Below are positions 11,940 to 23,733 of a stretch of DNA of 64,000 bases, in pieces. The notes under the pieces are model-generated. The model did no database searches, had not been told where the DNA came from, and worked only from the letters and a program-made list of their open reading frames with translations. A program made the position numbers and the translations under genes. This DNA is from Trichuris trichiura (taxonomy: Eukaryota; Nematoda; Enoplea; Trichinellida; Trichuridae): the NCBI GenBank assembly GCA_037903355.1, contig JBAJFE010000062.1:434001-498000 (forward strand), read 5' to 3'. Numbering within the stretch: position 1 is the stretch's first letter; the number at the start of each line of letters is the position of its first letter.

Positions 11940-13180
11940 GGCTATTCTGGATCTGCAGATATGGGTTGCGTGCACAACAACTACAGTAACCAAACAGTTT
12001 AACAAAATGTTTGATTCGCAAGGAAGAGTCCATTGGATTTTGGATGATGCTATACATTAACACTTACGCGGGCATGAAATGACTGCAGAATTCAAAAAAG
12101 CAGCCATTCGTAAGTATATTCATTGGATATTGCCCCTTGAAATAATTTTTCTGTCGCGTGTTGTAATTTTCAGCAAGATATCTCGTCAGCTAATAAAGCT
12201 TGACGTTTGCTTGGTCGTGTGGCGTAGACGCATATATAAACATTCTTTTAAACCCCTCTTCTAGCCCTATTTGTCCAGCAGCAGCAAGTTTAATACTCAT
12301 TTTTAGAGTATGCTCTTAGGAAATAGGAAAAATGGGCATTCACCATTTCAATGCATCTCTTAAATACGGCTCGCATTTTGTAGAACCGCATACGATATTT
12401 ATCTTTCCAATACGAACTGAACGCAAACGTTATACTGCATTAATCTGCTGCACAAGTCATTGCATTGTGGTTAACCGCGTTTCCGACTGCACTGTCGGGA
12501 AACAAAAGTATTATGATTTCTCAAAACAGCTTTATGGGTTTCTGCAAATCAAAACCGTATGCTGATATGTCTTCAGTTTTGTCACACGCTGAGTTTGGCT
12601 GTTTCGCTTTCCCTTTAATATTTCCCGCGAAGCGTGTAGTATTACTTCGAAACACGAGACATAAAGATTATTTTATTTTCATAGGGACGGTAGATCACTG
12701 CAATCAGGAGGGACTAAAAAAATAATGGAACTCTTTTGCTATGCACGTTATTTGCAATATGCCATAAAAATCAATAGTTAACCCTGTCTCGCGCCACTGT
12801 TTTAAGCTTAAAGCTGCTGTACTAGAGTAGTTTGTTCAGTTGGAAGAACATCTAAAATTTGAAGTGTAATAACCCACTAAAAGAAATGCAGTCACTTTTG
12901 GGATCAGCTGCACAAGCATAAAGCGTATAAGTAAGGCAAGGGGTGTATTTCATCATTAAAAAGTTAGAAAGCAAGGCGGTTTGCTCCTTTGCAGCGGTGC
13001 TTTTCTACACCTTAGTTTTTAACACTGAAGTTCATATAGCTTTAACAAAAAGATCCTTTCGTATATTAGCACATTAGCGTAAGGGAGGTAACTGCTCATG
13101 GTTGCATGTGCAAAAGAAGAAGTATTTATTCGTTATGTTTCGCGAAAGCAGTTGCTCACGTGCAACTGCAGCTTGAAAAG
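11940..13180. other. Intergenic between FIS1 and the five-WAP gene
   Basis: Short frames at 12079-12264, 12332-12565 and 12465-12725 show no domain. The complement of TTTATT at 13125-13130 is a plausible polyadenylation signal for the WAP gene, about 50 bases after its stop. Confidence 0.5.
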
Positions 13181-16100
13181 TCACACGTCGACGCACGCAT
13201 CTGTACCCTCTTTGAAGCAGCACTTTTGCTTGCCGATGCAGTCGTAGTCATCTACACATCCTGGCTTCATCACAAGATATTTCTTCTCAGGAACGTCCTT
13301 GCAGCGGCCCTGCTTGGCTGGTGCTAAAATCATATTATTTTTTTAAGACATTAAGTAATGATTATCTAAAAAATATAAATACTAAGAGCTAAAACCCCTG
13401 TTCTTCCCATGAAGAATTCGTTGGTGAATGTATACATTACAATTAGCGTGTCCAAGACATGCTTACTGAAGCAATACAGTCTGATACAAATAACCCTATG
13501 CTTTGCGCTTAACATTCTTATACAACACTGGAAAAAACTTATCCATGGAATAATCGACGTACGCATGCTAATTAGGAATGAGATAAACGAGAGAGTAAGG
13601 AAGAAAATCTCGGCATACAAGTCAAACAGACGTTCGAATTACACCAGCCGCACGCAAATCAGCGATACGCATTTTCCTCAAAATCGGAATATACGGCACG
13701 CGGGCTGGTCGATAAGCTCGTCGCATTAGAATGTAAAACTATCTTCAGCGAACACCACAGTTGGATTTAATGCGTGCACTTATTTAAGGCGGACGTACCT
13801 TTACGAGTTTGAGGGGCTTGGCAGCGCATCGCATTGCTCGTAGGGCAGCATTTTAGCTTGCCGAAACAGTCGTTATCTCCGTTGCAAAGTTTGGCACCTT
13901 GCAACTTCAAATCATTCTCGACCTCGGGGCAGTAACCGCTGTGGTTACCTGCAATTCGTTTTCAAGTCGTTCACTTTGATGGCATTAAAGTTTGACACAC
14001 TACTTTAAAATTGATTTGCCCATAATGAAAACATAATGTTACTTTTAATACAACTGGTAAATGCCCGTTTTACTTTAGTTCAATTAATATTTTCCGTGAA
14101 GAAATGGAACAGTCATAAAGAATGGCAGAAATTTAATTAAAAACTTTTATAATTTCGCTAACACAAATGAACAGATCGTTCCCGTAACAAAACAGCTTTG
14201 CTTCTCGTTGCAATTAGCAACTGTTGGAATTGTAGTGTTCTATAACTTTCTAATATTATACTGTAAGTGCAATTATACTCAACTTTAACTGACGTAAGAA
14301 TAGCACGTGAGTTTTAGGGGATCATACATTAACACACTGCGTAACAATTATGAATAAATGTTAAAAGTATCTCCGCCATTGAATCTAAAGCAGCGTACAA
14401 TACTTCTACTGTTTCATAAGCTTCTCAAAAAAACATGATCAATTAGGAGTACTGTTCTGATGGTACAGAAAATGTGACTTCAATGAAAGCAAAATTATTC
14501 CTTACAGAAAGTTAGTAAACAACAACTTTAGCTCTTAATTTAAGCGATAAAACTAAATCATGATGCCAGAGTCAGCTGACCTAAGAGAACGTCAAATGTT
14601 GGCTAACCTGTAGGAGCCTTTTTCAAGCCATTTAAACTTTAGTCTGTGCAGCAGATCGGAATGAATACAGCTTGCAAACAATGGGAATGACTTTTGATTT
14701 TGATCAGTCAGCTTCAACTTTTACAGCGTACTTACCTTTCTCAAACAATGCGTCGTGACACTGTGTCGCGGTTTTTATTTGACAGCATTTTTTGTAACTT
14801 CCACAGTCTCTGTCATGCTTGCACGTCATGTTAACGACATCCACTGGTGGATGAGGAGGGCAGTAGCCGCTATTCGCAGTAGCTAAAAAAGTGCGTAATA
14901 TATTGATGCATCATGTTAGAAAAATGCAAAGATGAAGGTGACAAAGAATGCGTACAATAAAAAGTCTTCGCAAACGAATTTCATATAAGGCGAATGCCAT
15001 TTTTCTAAGTTCCCGGTTGCACATTTTCTTACCAAAATAAAAGATAAGAACTTTCACGGAAAAAAGTATTCACATCGATTCCTTAATGCTTTGTGCATTT
15101 TACTGCGTTGACAGTTTAGCATTTTGTGAGATTTTTCTATTTATATCAATACTACATTGGCCTAAATACGCGAAGAGAGAGAATTAAAATTGCAGCTTTC
15201 AACATTTCGGGAAATTCAGCAAAGGTAGTAGCGAGCAATTTTATAAAATCATACTCTGCTTTAAGGTGTTGTGCCGAAACAATCTGTTCATGAAATTGCA
15301 TTTTTACCTGAGTTCAGTTATCCCTTTTACCGTACAGCTTCCATGACAGTGCACTTTTGGAAATGATGTAGTTGTAGCATGTAAAAACAGCACATTTTTT
15401 GCAAATGATTGCTACTACTCAACAATGATAAGTCGATTCATTAAACAGATTTCCTTAGTAAAAGATAAACTACGTAGAAATCATACTCAGCTTTTCGTAG
15501 TATTCTTGGACAGTGATTATGCGCATACACCATAAAATCATCAGTTTATTTAAAATAACGTGAAGTTCTTTTCGAACCTTTCGGAAATATGGTTTAGCAA
15601 TTAATAGATTACTTTGGCAGCCCCTTTTGCACATATGCACTATGCAGAGCTAAGCTTTTGAAGTGCAGTAAGTGTACACCTGCTAAAGGGGCATACGTAT
15701 TAGGCGTATCTATAAACAAACTTACCTTGAATGGCAACTGGAGCGACGCATTTAGAGCCGCAGCACAATTCTTTTTCCTTGCAATCCTGATCAGCTCTGC
15801 ATGCTGTGCCTTTCATCTTTATCACAACATCGAGTTTTGGACATTTTCCTTTCTTTACTGACCATAAGTTAGCTAAAAAAAATTATACGTGAAATACCTG
15901 GCATTCTGTTAATATACGGTAGTAAACTACCTCGAAGAGCTAGAGGTGACCCTTTCCTTACAAAGTCAGAATCATATTAGAGATTTCAAAATTTACAGCG
16001 ACTTGACCAGGTTAATTCTGAAAGCCCCGATAAGATTTTGATAAGAAAACAGATTTACTGTGGCCACACCTTAAGAGCTTGCTTATCAGTTGCAAAACGC

Positions 16101-17626
16101 CCTCTATTTAAGTGCATACTTTGAAATTATGAAAAGGCGTCGAATCCGCTGCGATGCAAACTATTTTATGCCTATCGCATTCACTAACAGATTCCATTTA
16201 TTTGTATTGCCAGCATAACCAAAACGTTTCCATGTGTTATTGATTTCGCCCCTACATAGCGTTTTCAGTGATTAAGTTTATTAATGGAATGGCTGCTTGG
16301 TAAAGTCAGTGGATCTGTTCAACTCTTAAATTTTTGCAAGATTGGAAACAACAGCTGCAAGCTTTGAACAGCAACGGAAAATGGGCAAGCTTACCAAGGT
16401 AAGTTACTGACACAACGCACTGCACAGTCTCGTTAACTTGGCAACACCTTTCATTTTTTTTACACACCTGGTCGGAATTACATCTGATCCATTTAACCGG
16501 GCCGTAATTCTTGTCCTCTGGACAATAACCATAGTTCATAGCACCTAAGAGAATAACAGTATGATTAATAGCTGTTTATTAAACTTATGGCACGTTGTAT
16601 CGACAAATTCTTAGCTGCGAAAATTGGACTTATGCCTGATAAGCTTTGATGGTATATTCTACAGCGCAGACGTCAACTTGACAGGTGAAATAATTTTCAG
16701 TAGTACAAAAAATGATTCCAATGCAAACAAATATCTTTAATTAATAATAAGAAGATAAAAACGGCTCTAACACTAAGAAGGGTAGTTAACTTCGCCAGAG
16801 GGAGACTGCGCGTTCATCTGAACATATATAGCAAAATGTTTTTGCAGAAATGCTCCTAGTCTACCTGCAATTCATGCTTTGTTCATTTTACTCAAAAAAC
16901 ATGCTTCATCAGAATGACAAAGCAAAGGCGCTGCAATGAAGGTCTGTGCGGGTAGCATGTTTTTCTCTTACTTAACTTTATGCTAATACGAGCGCATATA
17001 CAAGATCATTTGCTTGCTACTAACGTATTATAATGGATGTTGTGTTAAGAACCTTAAGAATCAGCTGGATTTGAATGGAACCTTAGCATCAGAGAATGGC
17101 TAATAGCGCTTTTGGAAGGAGTTAACGGCTTTGGGCTGTTTTGCGCAATAGTAATCCGTTCAAACGGTCGTTCTATTTTTATTAATATTTTAAGCAGGCG
17201 TCAATTATTTCCTGTCACAGATCGTGACACTGCCTTGCTGAAGTCAAAATTGGCGATGCACTTTCATCGACGACGAAACATAATCCGTTCGCGGGCATAT
17301 CAAAAGTGATCACTATAAATCTGCTGTTCAGGGGACATTACACGTAGGGTGGGGCGCATCACGCTCTGCAGACGCTGACAAGCAAGTAAAGAATTAAGCA
17401 ATGCTGGAAGGCGAAATTAAAAAGATAGTGTTGCAAAGTAAATTCGCTGCTTCTAAAAATGATCACTGAGTCAATTAACATATATGGAATGCTTATTTTC
17501 AGGAGCCTAAAGAACAAAGCCAACGTTAGTGAATTCAGGTTCCAACCTACCAAAGGTGCTGCCTCCGTAGGAAACAAAAAGAACGAATAAAACAATATGC
17601 TTGCACATCATTTTCGTGAGAACCAT
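13181..17626 (-). CDS. Secreted protein with five WAP-type domains
   Basis: Exon 1 (17551-17626) encodes a signal peptide starting MVLTKMMCKHIVLFVLF. Exons 16395-16544, 15726-15857, 14736-14882, 13799-13948 and 13181-13323 each carry one whey-acidic-protein domain with the order CP..C..(D).C...K.CC..C. All introns are phase 1, so each domain is a removable module. The product is 265 residues. WAP domains often inhibit serine proteases or act in antimicrobial and immune modulation; here the target is unknown. Each domain has six cysteines rather than eight: the second and seventh positions of the four-disulfide core are missing together. Introns are long for this window (392-1006 bases). The split into one gene rather than two rests on phase and on finding only one signal exon and one stop. 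Confidence 0.85.
15304..15420 (-). pseudogene. Possible decayed WAP exon inside WAP-gene intron
   Basis: On the minus strand a frame here reads QKMCCFYM..., then KCTVMEAVR and a stop. This recalls the K.CC...C end of a WAP domain. A frame-disrupting stop and missing upstream cysteines argue against a live exon. The match is short and may be chance. Confidence 0.2.
17435..17468 (+). repeat. 34-base direct repeat, copy 1
   Basis: The segment starting AAAGTAAATTCGCTGCTTCT matches 18474-18507 at 33 of 34 positions. This copy lies in intron 1 of the five-WAP gene. Confidence 0.7.
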
Positions 17627-18473
17627 TTTTTATCGTTTATATACTATTATGCACAGCTGTTCAAACTAAAACTCAGACTCATTTATTGCTGACTACGATT
17701 GCGTTAACTTACATGGACTGGTGCCATGAGGTACTTCACATTAAAAGTTGGGACTTTTGTAGCTGCGTTCCTGATGCACTAGCATTAAGTAACTCAGTTC
17801 GAATGTCCCAGTTAGTAATGGAAGTCTTGCTTTGCTCGAAAAGCAAACAGTTCGCCTTTTAAAAAATATTCATTCCTCTCTCACGTCAGCGTCACGTCCA
17901 TTTACGCACTAGCAGCAGAATAGCACTGGTAATAGTTTTTCAGCTTTTTTGCAACATTATTTTTGTCGCATATATAAAATGCTCGGAAGTATTTCATGTT
18001 AAATGGGAATACTGGGAGCTCAAGTCCATTAAGCTACTAACGTTATGTATGAATTTCTAAATGCAAACTTCAGTTAGCTATTGTTTAAGAAGGCGACATA
18101 AAGGAAGAAATGGGATGAAAGCTGAATTGAACTTAACGAATTATGTTCTATTTCAATTTTGCATCCGAAGCGGAAATCTCCATGAAAATTAGGTCCAACA
18201 GCGCCTTTTCCTCCCAAGTAAACATTGCTTACTCTTGTACGTAATAAGGCGGTGCAATATTTGCACGTCGCTGCATTATTAATTCTTGCGTTACTTAAAA
18301 GGGCATACACGATTAGAAGAGTTGTTGTAAAGCCTTGTTTAAGGAGTCTTGACAAGAAGTGGTCGCGCTCTCTGTACAGGCAGAACAATCGCAAGTCTAA
18401 CTATTTCGTATTAATATTAATGCTCATCAGCAACTAAGTGGCACATCGTTCTTCCGTTTAGTAGGCCGCGTAT

Positions 18474-18507
18474 AAAGTAAATTCGCCGCTTCTAAAAATG
18501 ATCACTG
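18474..18507 (+). repeat. 34-base direct repeat, copy 2
   Basis: Second copy, differing at one base (T to C), 1,039 bases from the first and about 850 bases upstream of the five-WAP start codon. The surrounding sequences do not appear related. Confidence 0.7.
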
Positions 18508-19205
18508 TTTTCCCTTTTTGGTTTAGGCTTAGACGGATTATGAGCTTGGAAGAACAAGAGAAACTTGCTGCGCTGTAGTGCTCTCAGTTTCGTAGTTCTC
18601 TAGAATTCCTGATGTGCATAGATAGAATATGACGCTTTCTATTGCTTACTGCAGCTGGCTGTCGATAAACACAGTACAACAACACCGCGCGCCAAGTCTC
18701 TCCTGTTCATCATAGTTGGCAAAAATCACCCAGGCCCTACCCAAAAATAGAAAACCGTGACGCCTGCACGACCTGACCATACTACACAATTGCTTCATAA
18801 GGTAGGCTTCCTATAATTAGTAGCTGTTGCATGGCCTGCAGCTGTCACCCGCTGAACTCACTGACGCTGGCACTGCCCCGTGACGCAGCTGTGGCGTACT
18901 GCTTGAAGTTTTCTTCAGGGGCAGAAAATAGAGCAGATCACAAGCTTTGCTTTTTAAAAATTCATAGCACCTTTTCCAGCACCTTCAATCTGCGTTCAGC
19001 TGGTTCAATGGATAAGCAAATTCTACTCTGCTTTTTAAAGTCGTAAGTGCCAACGTTTTATTTTTGGTAAATTTGATGCAGTCTCCAAAGCTGACTGTAC
19101 TTCATTGTCAGCTTATCAGAAGGGGCAAACGACCTTTCAAATGGCTATCTAAAGGCTTTGAGTCATACGAGAATTTTTTACTACTGAATCAGGTAATCCT
19201 TCCGC

Positions 19206-19213
19206 TATAAAAG
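19206..19213 (+). promoter_or_regulatory. TATA-like box upstream of kinase
   Basis: TATAAAAG lies 136 bases before the kinase start codon. The position suits a promoter if the 5' UTR is about 100 bases. Confidence 0.35.
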
Positions 19214-19348
19214 TTGAAGCAATTGCTTTAAATTAATTACTTTAAACTCCTGTGACGAAAGTGCTAATGTATTTGTGGTGGACGTGTCTGACTGAAAGAA
19301 TAAACGTGAGTAAGGACTAAAAGTGTGAAGCTGCCGCACACCTGAAAA

Positions 19349-20341
19349 ATGCCGGAGGAATTGCCGAATCTGCTGCCTATGAGCGTTATGCGCGATCGAT
19401 GGGAAGTAGTTCAGAAACTGGGTGAAGGTGGCTTTGGTTCAGTTTATACTGTCAGAGACAGATTAAATCAGTTTCCTGAAGGAGCAATGAAAACAGAGCT
19501 GTCCAGCGCAAGGTCGGCAGTTTTGAAATTTGAGGCGTTCGTCTTGCAGAGACTGCAAGGCAAAACTCACTTTCTTAAATATTATGATATGAACACGCAA
19601 GAAAATGTTCGTTACTTAGTGATGCAGTTGGCAGGGCGGAATTTAACAGATCTTCGACGCGCAGTACCCCTTCAGAAATTCAAAACAAATACAACCATTC
19701 GTCTTGTGATACAATGTGTTGAAGCGACAAGAGATATACACAGCATTGGGTTCCTCCATAGAGATATAAAACCGTCAAACTTTGCCATGGGTCGAGATCC
19801 GCGAGACTGCAGAACGCTGTACATGCTGGACTTTGGATTAGCTAGATGCTACACTACTAAAACAGGTGAACTGAGGCAGCCTAGAATTAAATGTGGCTTC
19901 CGCGGCACCATACGATACGCTTCGCCAAACGCTCACGCGGGAAAGGAATTGGGGCGTCATGACGATTTGTACAGTACACTTTACATGGCTGTTGAACTAC
20001 GGAACGGACGTCTCCCATGGTACAATTTAAACAATAAGGAAGAAGTAGGAAAAATGAAAATGACCATTCCTCAATCGCAGCTACTAAAAGATATGCCTTC
20101 GGAATTCTTGGAATGGCACAACGTACTTTGCAAACTGAGATATTTTGATACGCCGGATTACGATTGGATCATTGAAAAAATGCGCCAGCTGATGCGTGCC
20201 AAAGGTTACCAAGAAGACAGCCCCTATGACTGGGAAGAAGGTGGGGATACATACATGCATACCATGGCAACTTCCCCACTCAATAATCCATATGAAAGCC
20301 AGATTAAAGAGCAAAAAGAAGTAATTAGAACTTCACAATAA
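19349..20341 (+). CDS. Tau-tubulin kinase-like / CK1-family protein kinase, intronless
   Basis: A single 330-residue frame with a full kinase domain: glycine loop GEGGFG (25-30), Lys48, catalytic HRDIKPSN (137-144) and DFGLA (161-165). The segment FRGTIRYASPNAHAGKELGRHDDLYS after DFG is the hallmark of the CK1/TTBK branch (FRGT.RYAS.NAH...E.GRHDDLWS). Key catalytic residues are present, so activity is expected. Nematodes carry many such short kinases, often expressed in the male germ line; that role is only an inference here. The lack of introns among intron-rich neighbours suggests origin by retroposition. AATAAA at 20420-20425 follows the stop. Confidence 0.9.
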   Translation: MPEELPNLLPMSVMRDRWEVVQKLGEGGFGSVYTVRDRLNQFPEGAMKTELSSARSAVLKFEAFVLQRLQGKTHFLKYYDMNTQENVRYLVMQLAGRNLTDLRRAVPLQKFKTNTTIRLVIQCVEATRDIHSIGFLHRDIKPSNFAMGRDPRDCRTLYMLDFGLARCYTTKTGELRQPRIKCGFRGTIRYASPNAHAGKELGRHDDLYSTLYMAVELRNGRLPWYNLNNKEEVGKMKMTIPQSQLLKDMPSEFLEWHNVLCKLRYFDTPDYDWIIEKMRQLMRAKGYQEDSPYDWEEGGDTYMHTMATSPLNNPYESQIKEQKEVIRTSQ

Positions 20342-21521
20342 AGCCATAAGACCTTGTAACGTACGCGTTTACCTTTACGGTTCATTTTCTCTCATTATTT
20401 AAATGTTCGAACTTTATTTAATAAAGCTTTCAATACGTAGCATCTCGTAACGGGTCTGTAAGTTTTCATAATAAATTTTATTTGCGTCAGAGCCCATTTT
20501 AAAGCAGATATTATTATATCAAAATCTTCGGGTCTACACTTTACCGTCTTCAGCGGTAAAGATTATGCCTGACATTTTTTCTGAAAAGTACCTGCATTTG
20601 AACAGTTGCGGTACGTTGTTCGTGGAATAGTAACTGAACAGTTCGCTTGAAAGCGTGTCCCCTTCTTATGCTCACATAAAGTTAAATAGCTTGTTTTACG
20701 AAAAATTGTTCGAGCATTTTCTCATCATTGCACAGCCCCGTCTTGTCATTAGCGTCAAATCTGCTCTGCATATTAAATTAAAAATTTAGATCTAGCGTCA
20801 GTAAAGCAAATTTGTTGCTTTACTGATAAAAGAAGGCTGTGTGCTTTTAACTTGGCGTTTCCTATGTGCTGCATTTTGTAGTTCAATAGCAGCCACAGAA
20901 AGAACGTGAATCTCAGCTCTGACTTAAAAATAACAGAATTTGGTATTCTATTAGGTGAAGATGTTAATGACAGTGAATATTATGTGTTTGTGTCAAACTC
21001 GCACGTTTTCAGAGCCAAACCTTTAGTGAGTTGGAAAAAACAGGGGTAAGAAAATCGACATTGCAAAAACGATGGGTGGAATAAATATTATTAACAAGCT
21101 GAGTTAGCGATGGCAAAGTAACTTTCGAATTTCAGCGTTTGCTTTCGAATCATTCGTCAGAATGTCTCAGCTCAGGAAAACTGAATGGAGCAGCGGTGAA
21201 AAGCTTCGATTGGCAGGCAGTGGTGAAGTAACTACTCGAAAAATGGGCATTGGTGGGGAAGCATGTACGACTATTGGTTTCAATCTTTGAGGAATTAACA
21301 CGGGAAATAAGTGCTGTAAAATGATCTTTCTTTTTCCCCTGATCACTTGTTGACTCTATGATGTTTAAGGAAAACGAAAACTTGGCGGTAATAAAACAAA
21401 GGGTAAGGAGGTAATAGCACAAGCATAAGGTTAAAGTGGCAAAACTTAAAACATACTAGAAATAATGAAAGACATGTTTTTCTTATTTTGTTAATTGAAT
21501 ATTACAGGGAGGCTACCATTC
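20342..21521. other. Intergenic after kinase gene
   Basis: Contains the kinase polyadenylation signal near its start. The minus-strand frame 21150-21422 has no recognisable features. Confidence 0.5.
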
Positions 21522-21592
21522 GCGTCGGTGGTTCAGTGGTAGAATGCTCGCCTGCCACGCGGGCGACCCGGGTTCGATTCCCGGCCGACGCA
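21522..21592 (+). tRNA. trnG-GCC: tRNA-Gly (anticodon GCC), copy 1
   Basis: A 71-base cloverleaf with acceptor stem GCGTCGG/CCGACGC, D arm GTTCAGTGGTAGAA, anticodon loop CTGCCAC (GCC at 21554-21556), T arm with GGTTCGATTCC and discriminator A. A TTTT run at 21602-21605 can end Pol III transcription. No intron. Confidence 0.97.
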
Positions 21593-21833
21593 AAGTTGGT
21601 ATTTTCGCCAGTAACAGCCTTGAAACGAAGCAGTTGCTTGCGTGCACTTACGGAAACGAAGCACAAATACCGAATGAAAATTGTCCTTTCACAACTTGAA
21701 CATAAAAATCATGTAAACTAAAGCTCTCAACAGTTAGACAGTAAAGCGAAAGAAACTGTTGCGCCTAAGAGCTCACCTTATTCCATCTGATGAGGCGAAT
21801 AACTGCCTAATAGCCTATATGTGCTTATATAAC

Positions 21834-22025
21834 TACAGTGAAACCCCCGAAGTTGACCACTCCTATATGGTGACCACCTCGCTAAGTTGACTGAATTCTG
21901 GCCAGTTGATTTGCCCGCACGTTAACCGAGCCACTTATACCCACTTCCTATATGTTGATCACCTCCTATGTTGACCAGTTTTCCCCAGTCCGTTGGTTGG
22001 TCAACTTAACGGGGATTTTACTGTA
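21834..22025 (+). mobile_element. Pogo/Tc1-like MITE, copy 1
   Basis: A 192-base element bounded by TACAGTGAAACCCCCG and the inverted TACAGTAAAATCCCCG, consistent with TA target duplication. The terminal form (CAGT.AAACCCC) is that of Tigger/pogo-type Tc1-mariner elements. It has no coding capacity. The inside is built of GTTGACCA-like sub-repeats. The copy at 35558-35783 is a relative in opposite orientation. Confidence 0.7.
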
Positions 22026-22612
22026 TTAATAATCTGATCAATAATTCATTAATTTGACTAGTGTGCTACCACGCTGGTTTCAACAGTACCTATTCAAAAT
22101 CAAGCATTTTTACAAAGAACGAAAGCCTAGGAAACGTCATGAACTCGACATCACAAGGTTGTAAGTATGCCTACGATGCACGTTACCTACAAGCAGCGAG
22201 TGGTACTTTTATCTGAAAATGAAACGACCCACAAAAGGTGATTCAAACTTTTGACAAACTTCAACTTCACGCTGCACATATTACCGCTATTTAACTTAAC
22301 GCAGAGGAGAGAAAACGTGCTAGCACAATTTGAGCAACCTTAAGAAAACAGGCTAAAATACTGTGAACGGTTATGGTATGACTTGTTTGGAGAGCATACT
22401 TTTGTGGGGTACAGACTAACTGGGCTCTAACAGTGAAAATTACAGGATTGTTTTAGCTGGAGTGCGGGCAGCTGCTACCTCACCCAAACTTGTTCCAATA
22501 AACGTGAACGATGAGGCAATCAGTTGTGAGGTAAACTATGTATACTAACTTAACCACCAGTGAACGGTTCGAGAACATGTTTGTTATCTATGCAAACCGA
22601 GTCCTAGAACAT

Positions 22613-22683
22613 GCGTCGGTGGTTCAGTGGTAGAATGCTCGCCTGCCACGCGGGCGACCCGGGTTCGATTCCCGGCCGACGCA
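22613..22683 (+). tRNA. trnG-GCC: tRNA-Gly (anticodon GCC), copy 2
   Basis: Identical over 71 bases to the copy at 21522; anticodon at 22645-22647. A T run at about 22697-22701 follows. The flanks differ from those of the other copies. Confidence 0.97.
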
Positions 22684-23414
22684 AAAAGATCATTTGTTTT
22701 TACTAATACTAGTAATATAACACGTAACAACGAATAAACAAAGACGCTTGTCTGGCTGTTTCGGTAAGAACGTGAGAGCTCACAATCAAGATTGTGCTTT
22801 CGTAATGCAATTATAGGAAACATGTGCTCAGTACCCAAAACAAGCTGCCAACACTAATCTAAATGCTGGCAAATGATTATTCAAAGCTAACATCAACTTA
22901 TTTTTGATACATTGTCAGCACGTCATAATGCACGATAAAGAAGTAATACATTGAAACGTTGTTATTAGAACCTCTGCTTATCAAAGTTCGCCGAAGAGAA
23001 GAACAGGATTACGCTATGAAAGGATGAGATTAAAACTGTGACGCCAGTGCACTCTGAAAGAAATTTTCTTTGCTTTCTCATATGCGATGTTTGATCTTAA
23101 GCTGCATTCTCACAGTTTATATGGGACAGCCGTAATGAACATCGACAGTTTAAACTGCAATTCTGATAACAAGAGCATACGAAACCGTTAAAAAGTCGTC
23201 GATATTCAAATGTTCTGTAAAAACCTACGCAACAGTAAGAATTGTACCTGCACACAAATTAGCTTTCATTCATTGAATTTTCATTAGCCCATTGACCCTT
23301 GGCAAACATAGTTTTCGCACCCAGGTTTTACTATAATACCACTTGAATTATTGTGATTCTGAAGAAATTGATTCTCGTTTCTGAAAAATGTAAGTGCTTG
23401 GAAAAGAGAACTGA
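22684..23414. other. Spacer between tRNA genes
   Basis: No supported gene. Apparent minus-strand proteins covering the tRNA copies are translations of the tRNA antisense. The 587-base spacer before copy 2 (22026-22612) is likewise featureless after the MITE. Confidence 0.5.
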
Positions 23415-23485
23415 GCGTCGGTGGTTCAGTGGTAGAATGCTCGCCTGCCACGCGGGCGACCCGGGTTCGATTCCCGGCCGACGCA
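23415..23485 (+). tRNA. trnG-GCC: tRNA-Gly (anticodon GCC), copy 3
   Basis: Third identical 71-base copy; anticodon at 23447-23449. TTTT at 23488-23491 directly after the gene is a likely terminator. Confidence 0.97.
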
Positions 23486-23733
23486 AGTTTTGTTCCTTCG
23501 TCTTTTGAAGAATCGAACAAATATGTTCATTAAAAGCGAAGATATATTCGAGCTGACGTGGACAGTTAAACTAATCAAAGTTAGCTGTCTTTAGAGTTAG
23601 AGACTTCGTTCATCGACTGAAAAACCTATGAACTTCTAAACAACGCGTAACCTTTGTGATCGAACTTTAATGACTTCCTGGCGATACTGTGCGTAGAGCG
23701 TGATTAATTTGAATGTGTAAGAAATTTTTAACA

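Larger units (their letters stand above)
17627..19348. other. Divergent intergenic region, WAP gene / kinase gene
   Basis: Upstream region for both the five-WAP gene (-) and the kinase (+). It contains one copy of the 34-base repeat and a TATA-like box near the kinase. The frames at 18074-18394 (-) and 18831-19046 (+) have no recognisable content. Confidence 0.5.

Noticed and set aside
12079..12264. Short plus ORF with GTAAGT..TTTCAG intron
   Set aside because: Splicing leaves only about 16 codons; no support for a gene.
22584..23520. Two minus-strand proteins sharing SAGNRTRVARVAGEHS
   Set aside because: They are antisense translations of the identical tRNA-Gly genes.
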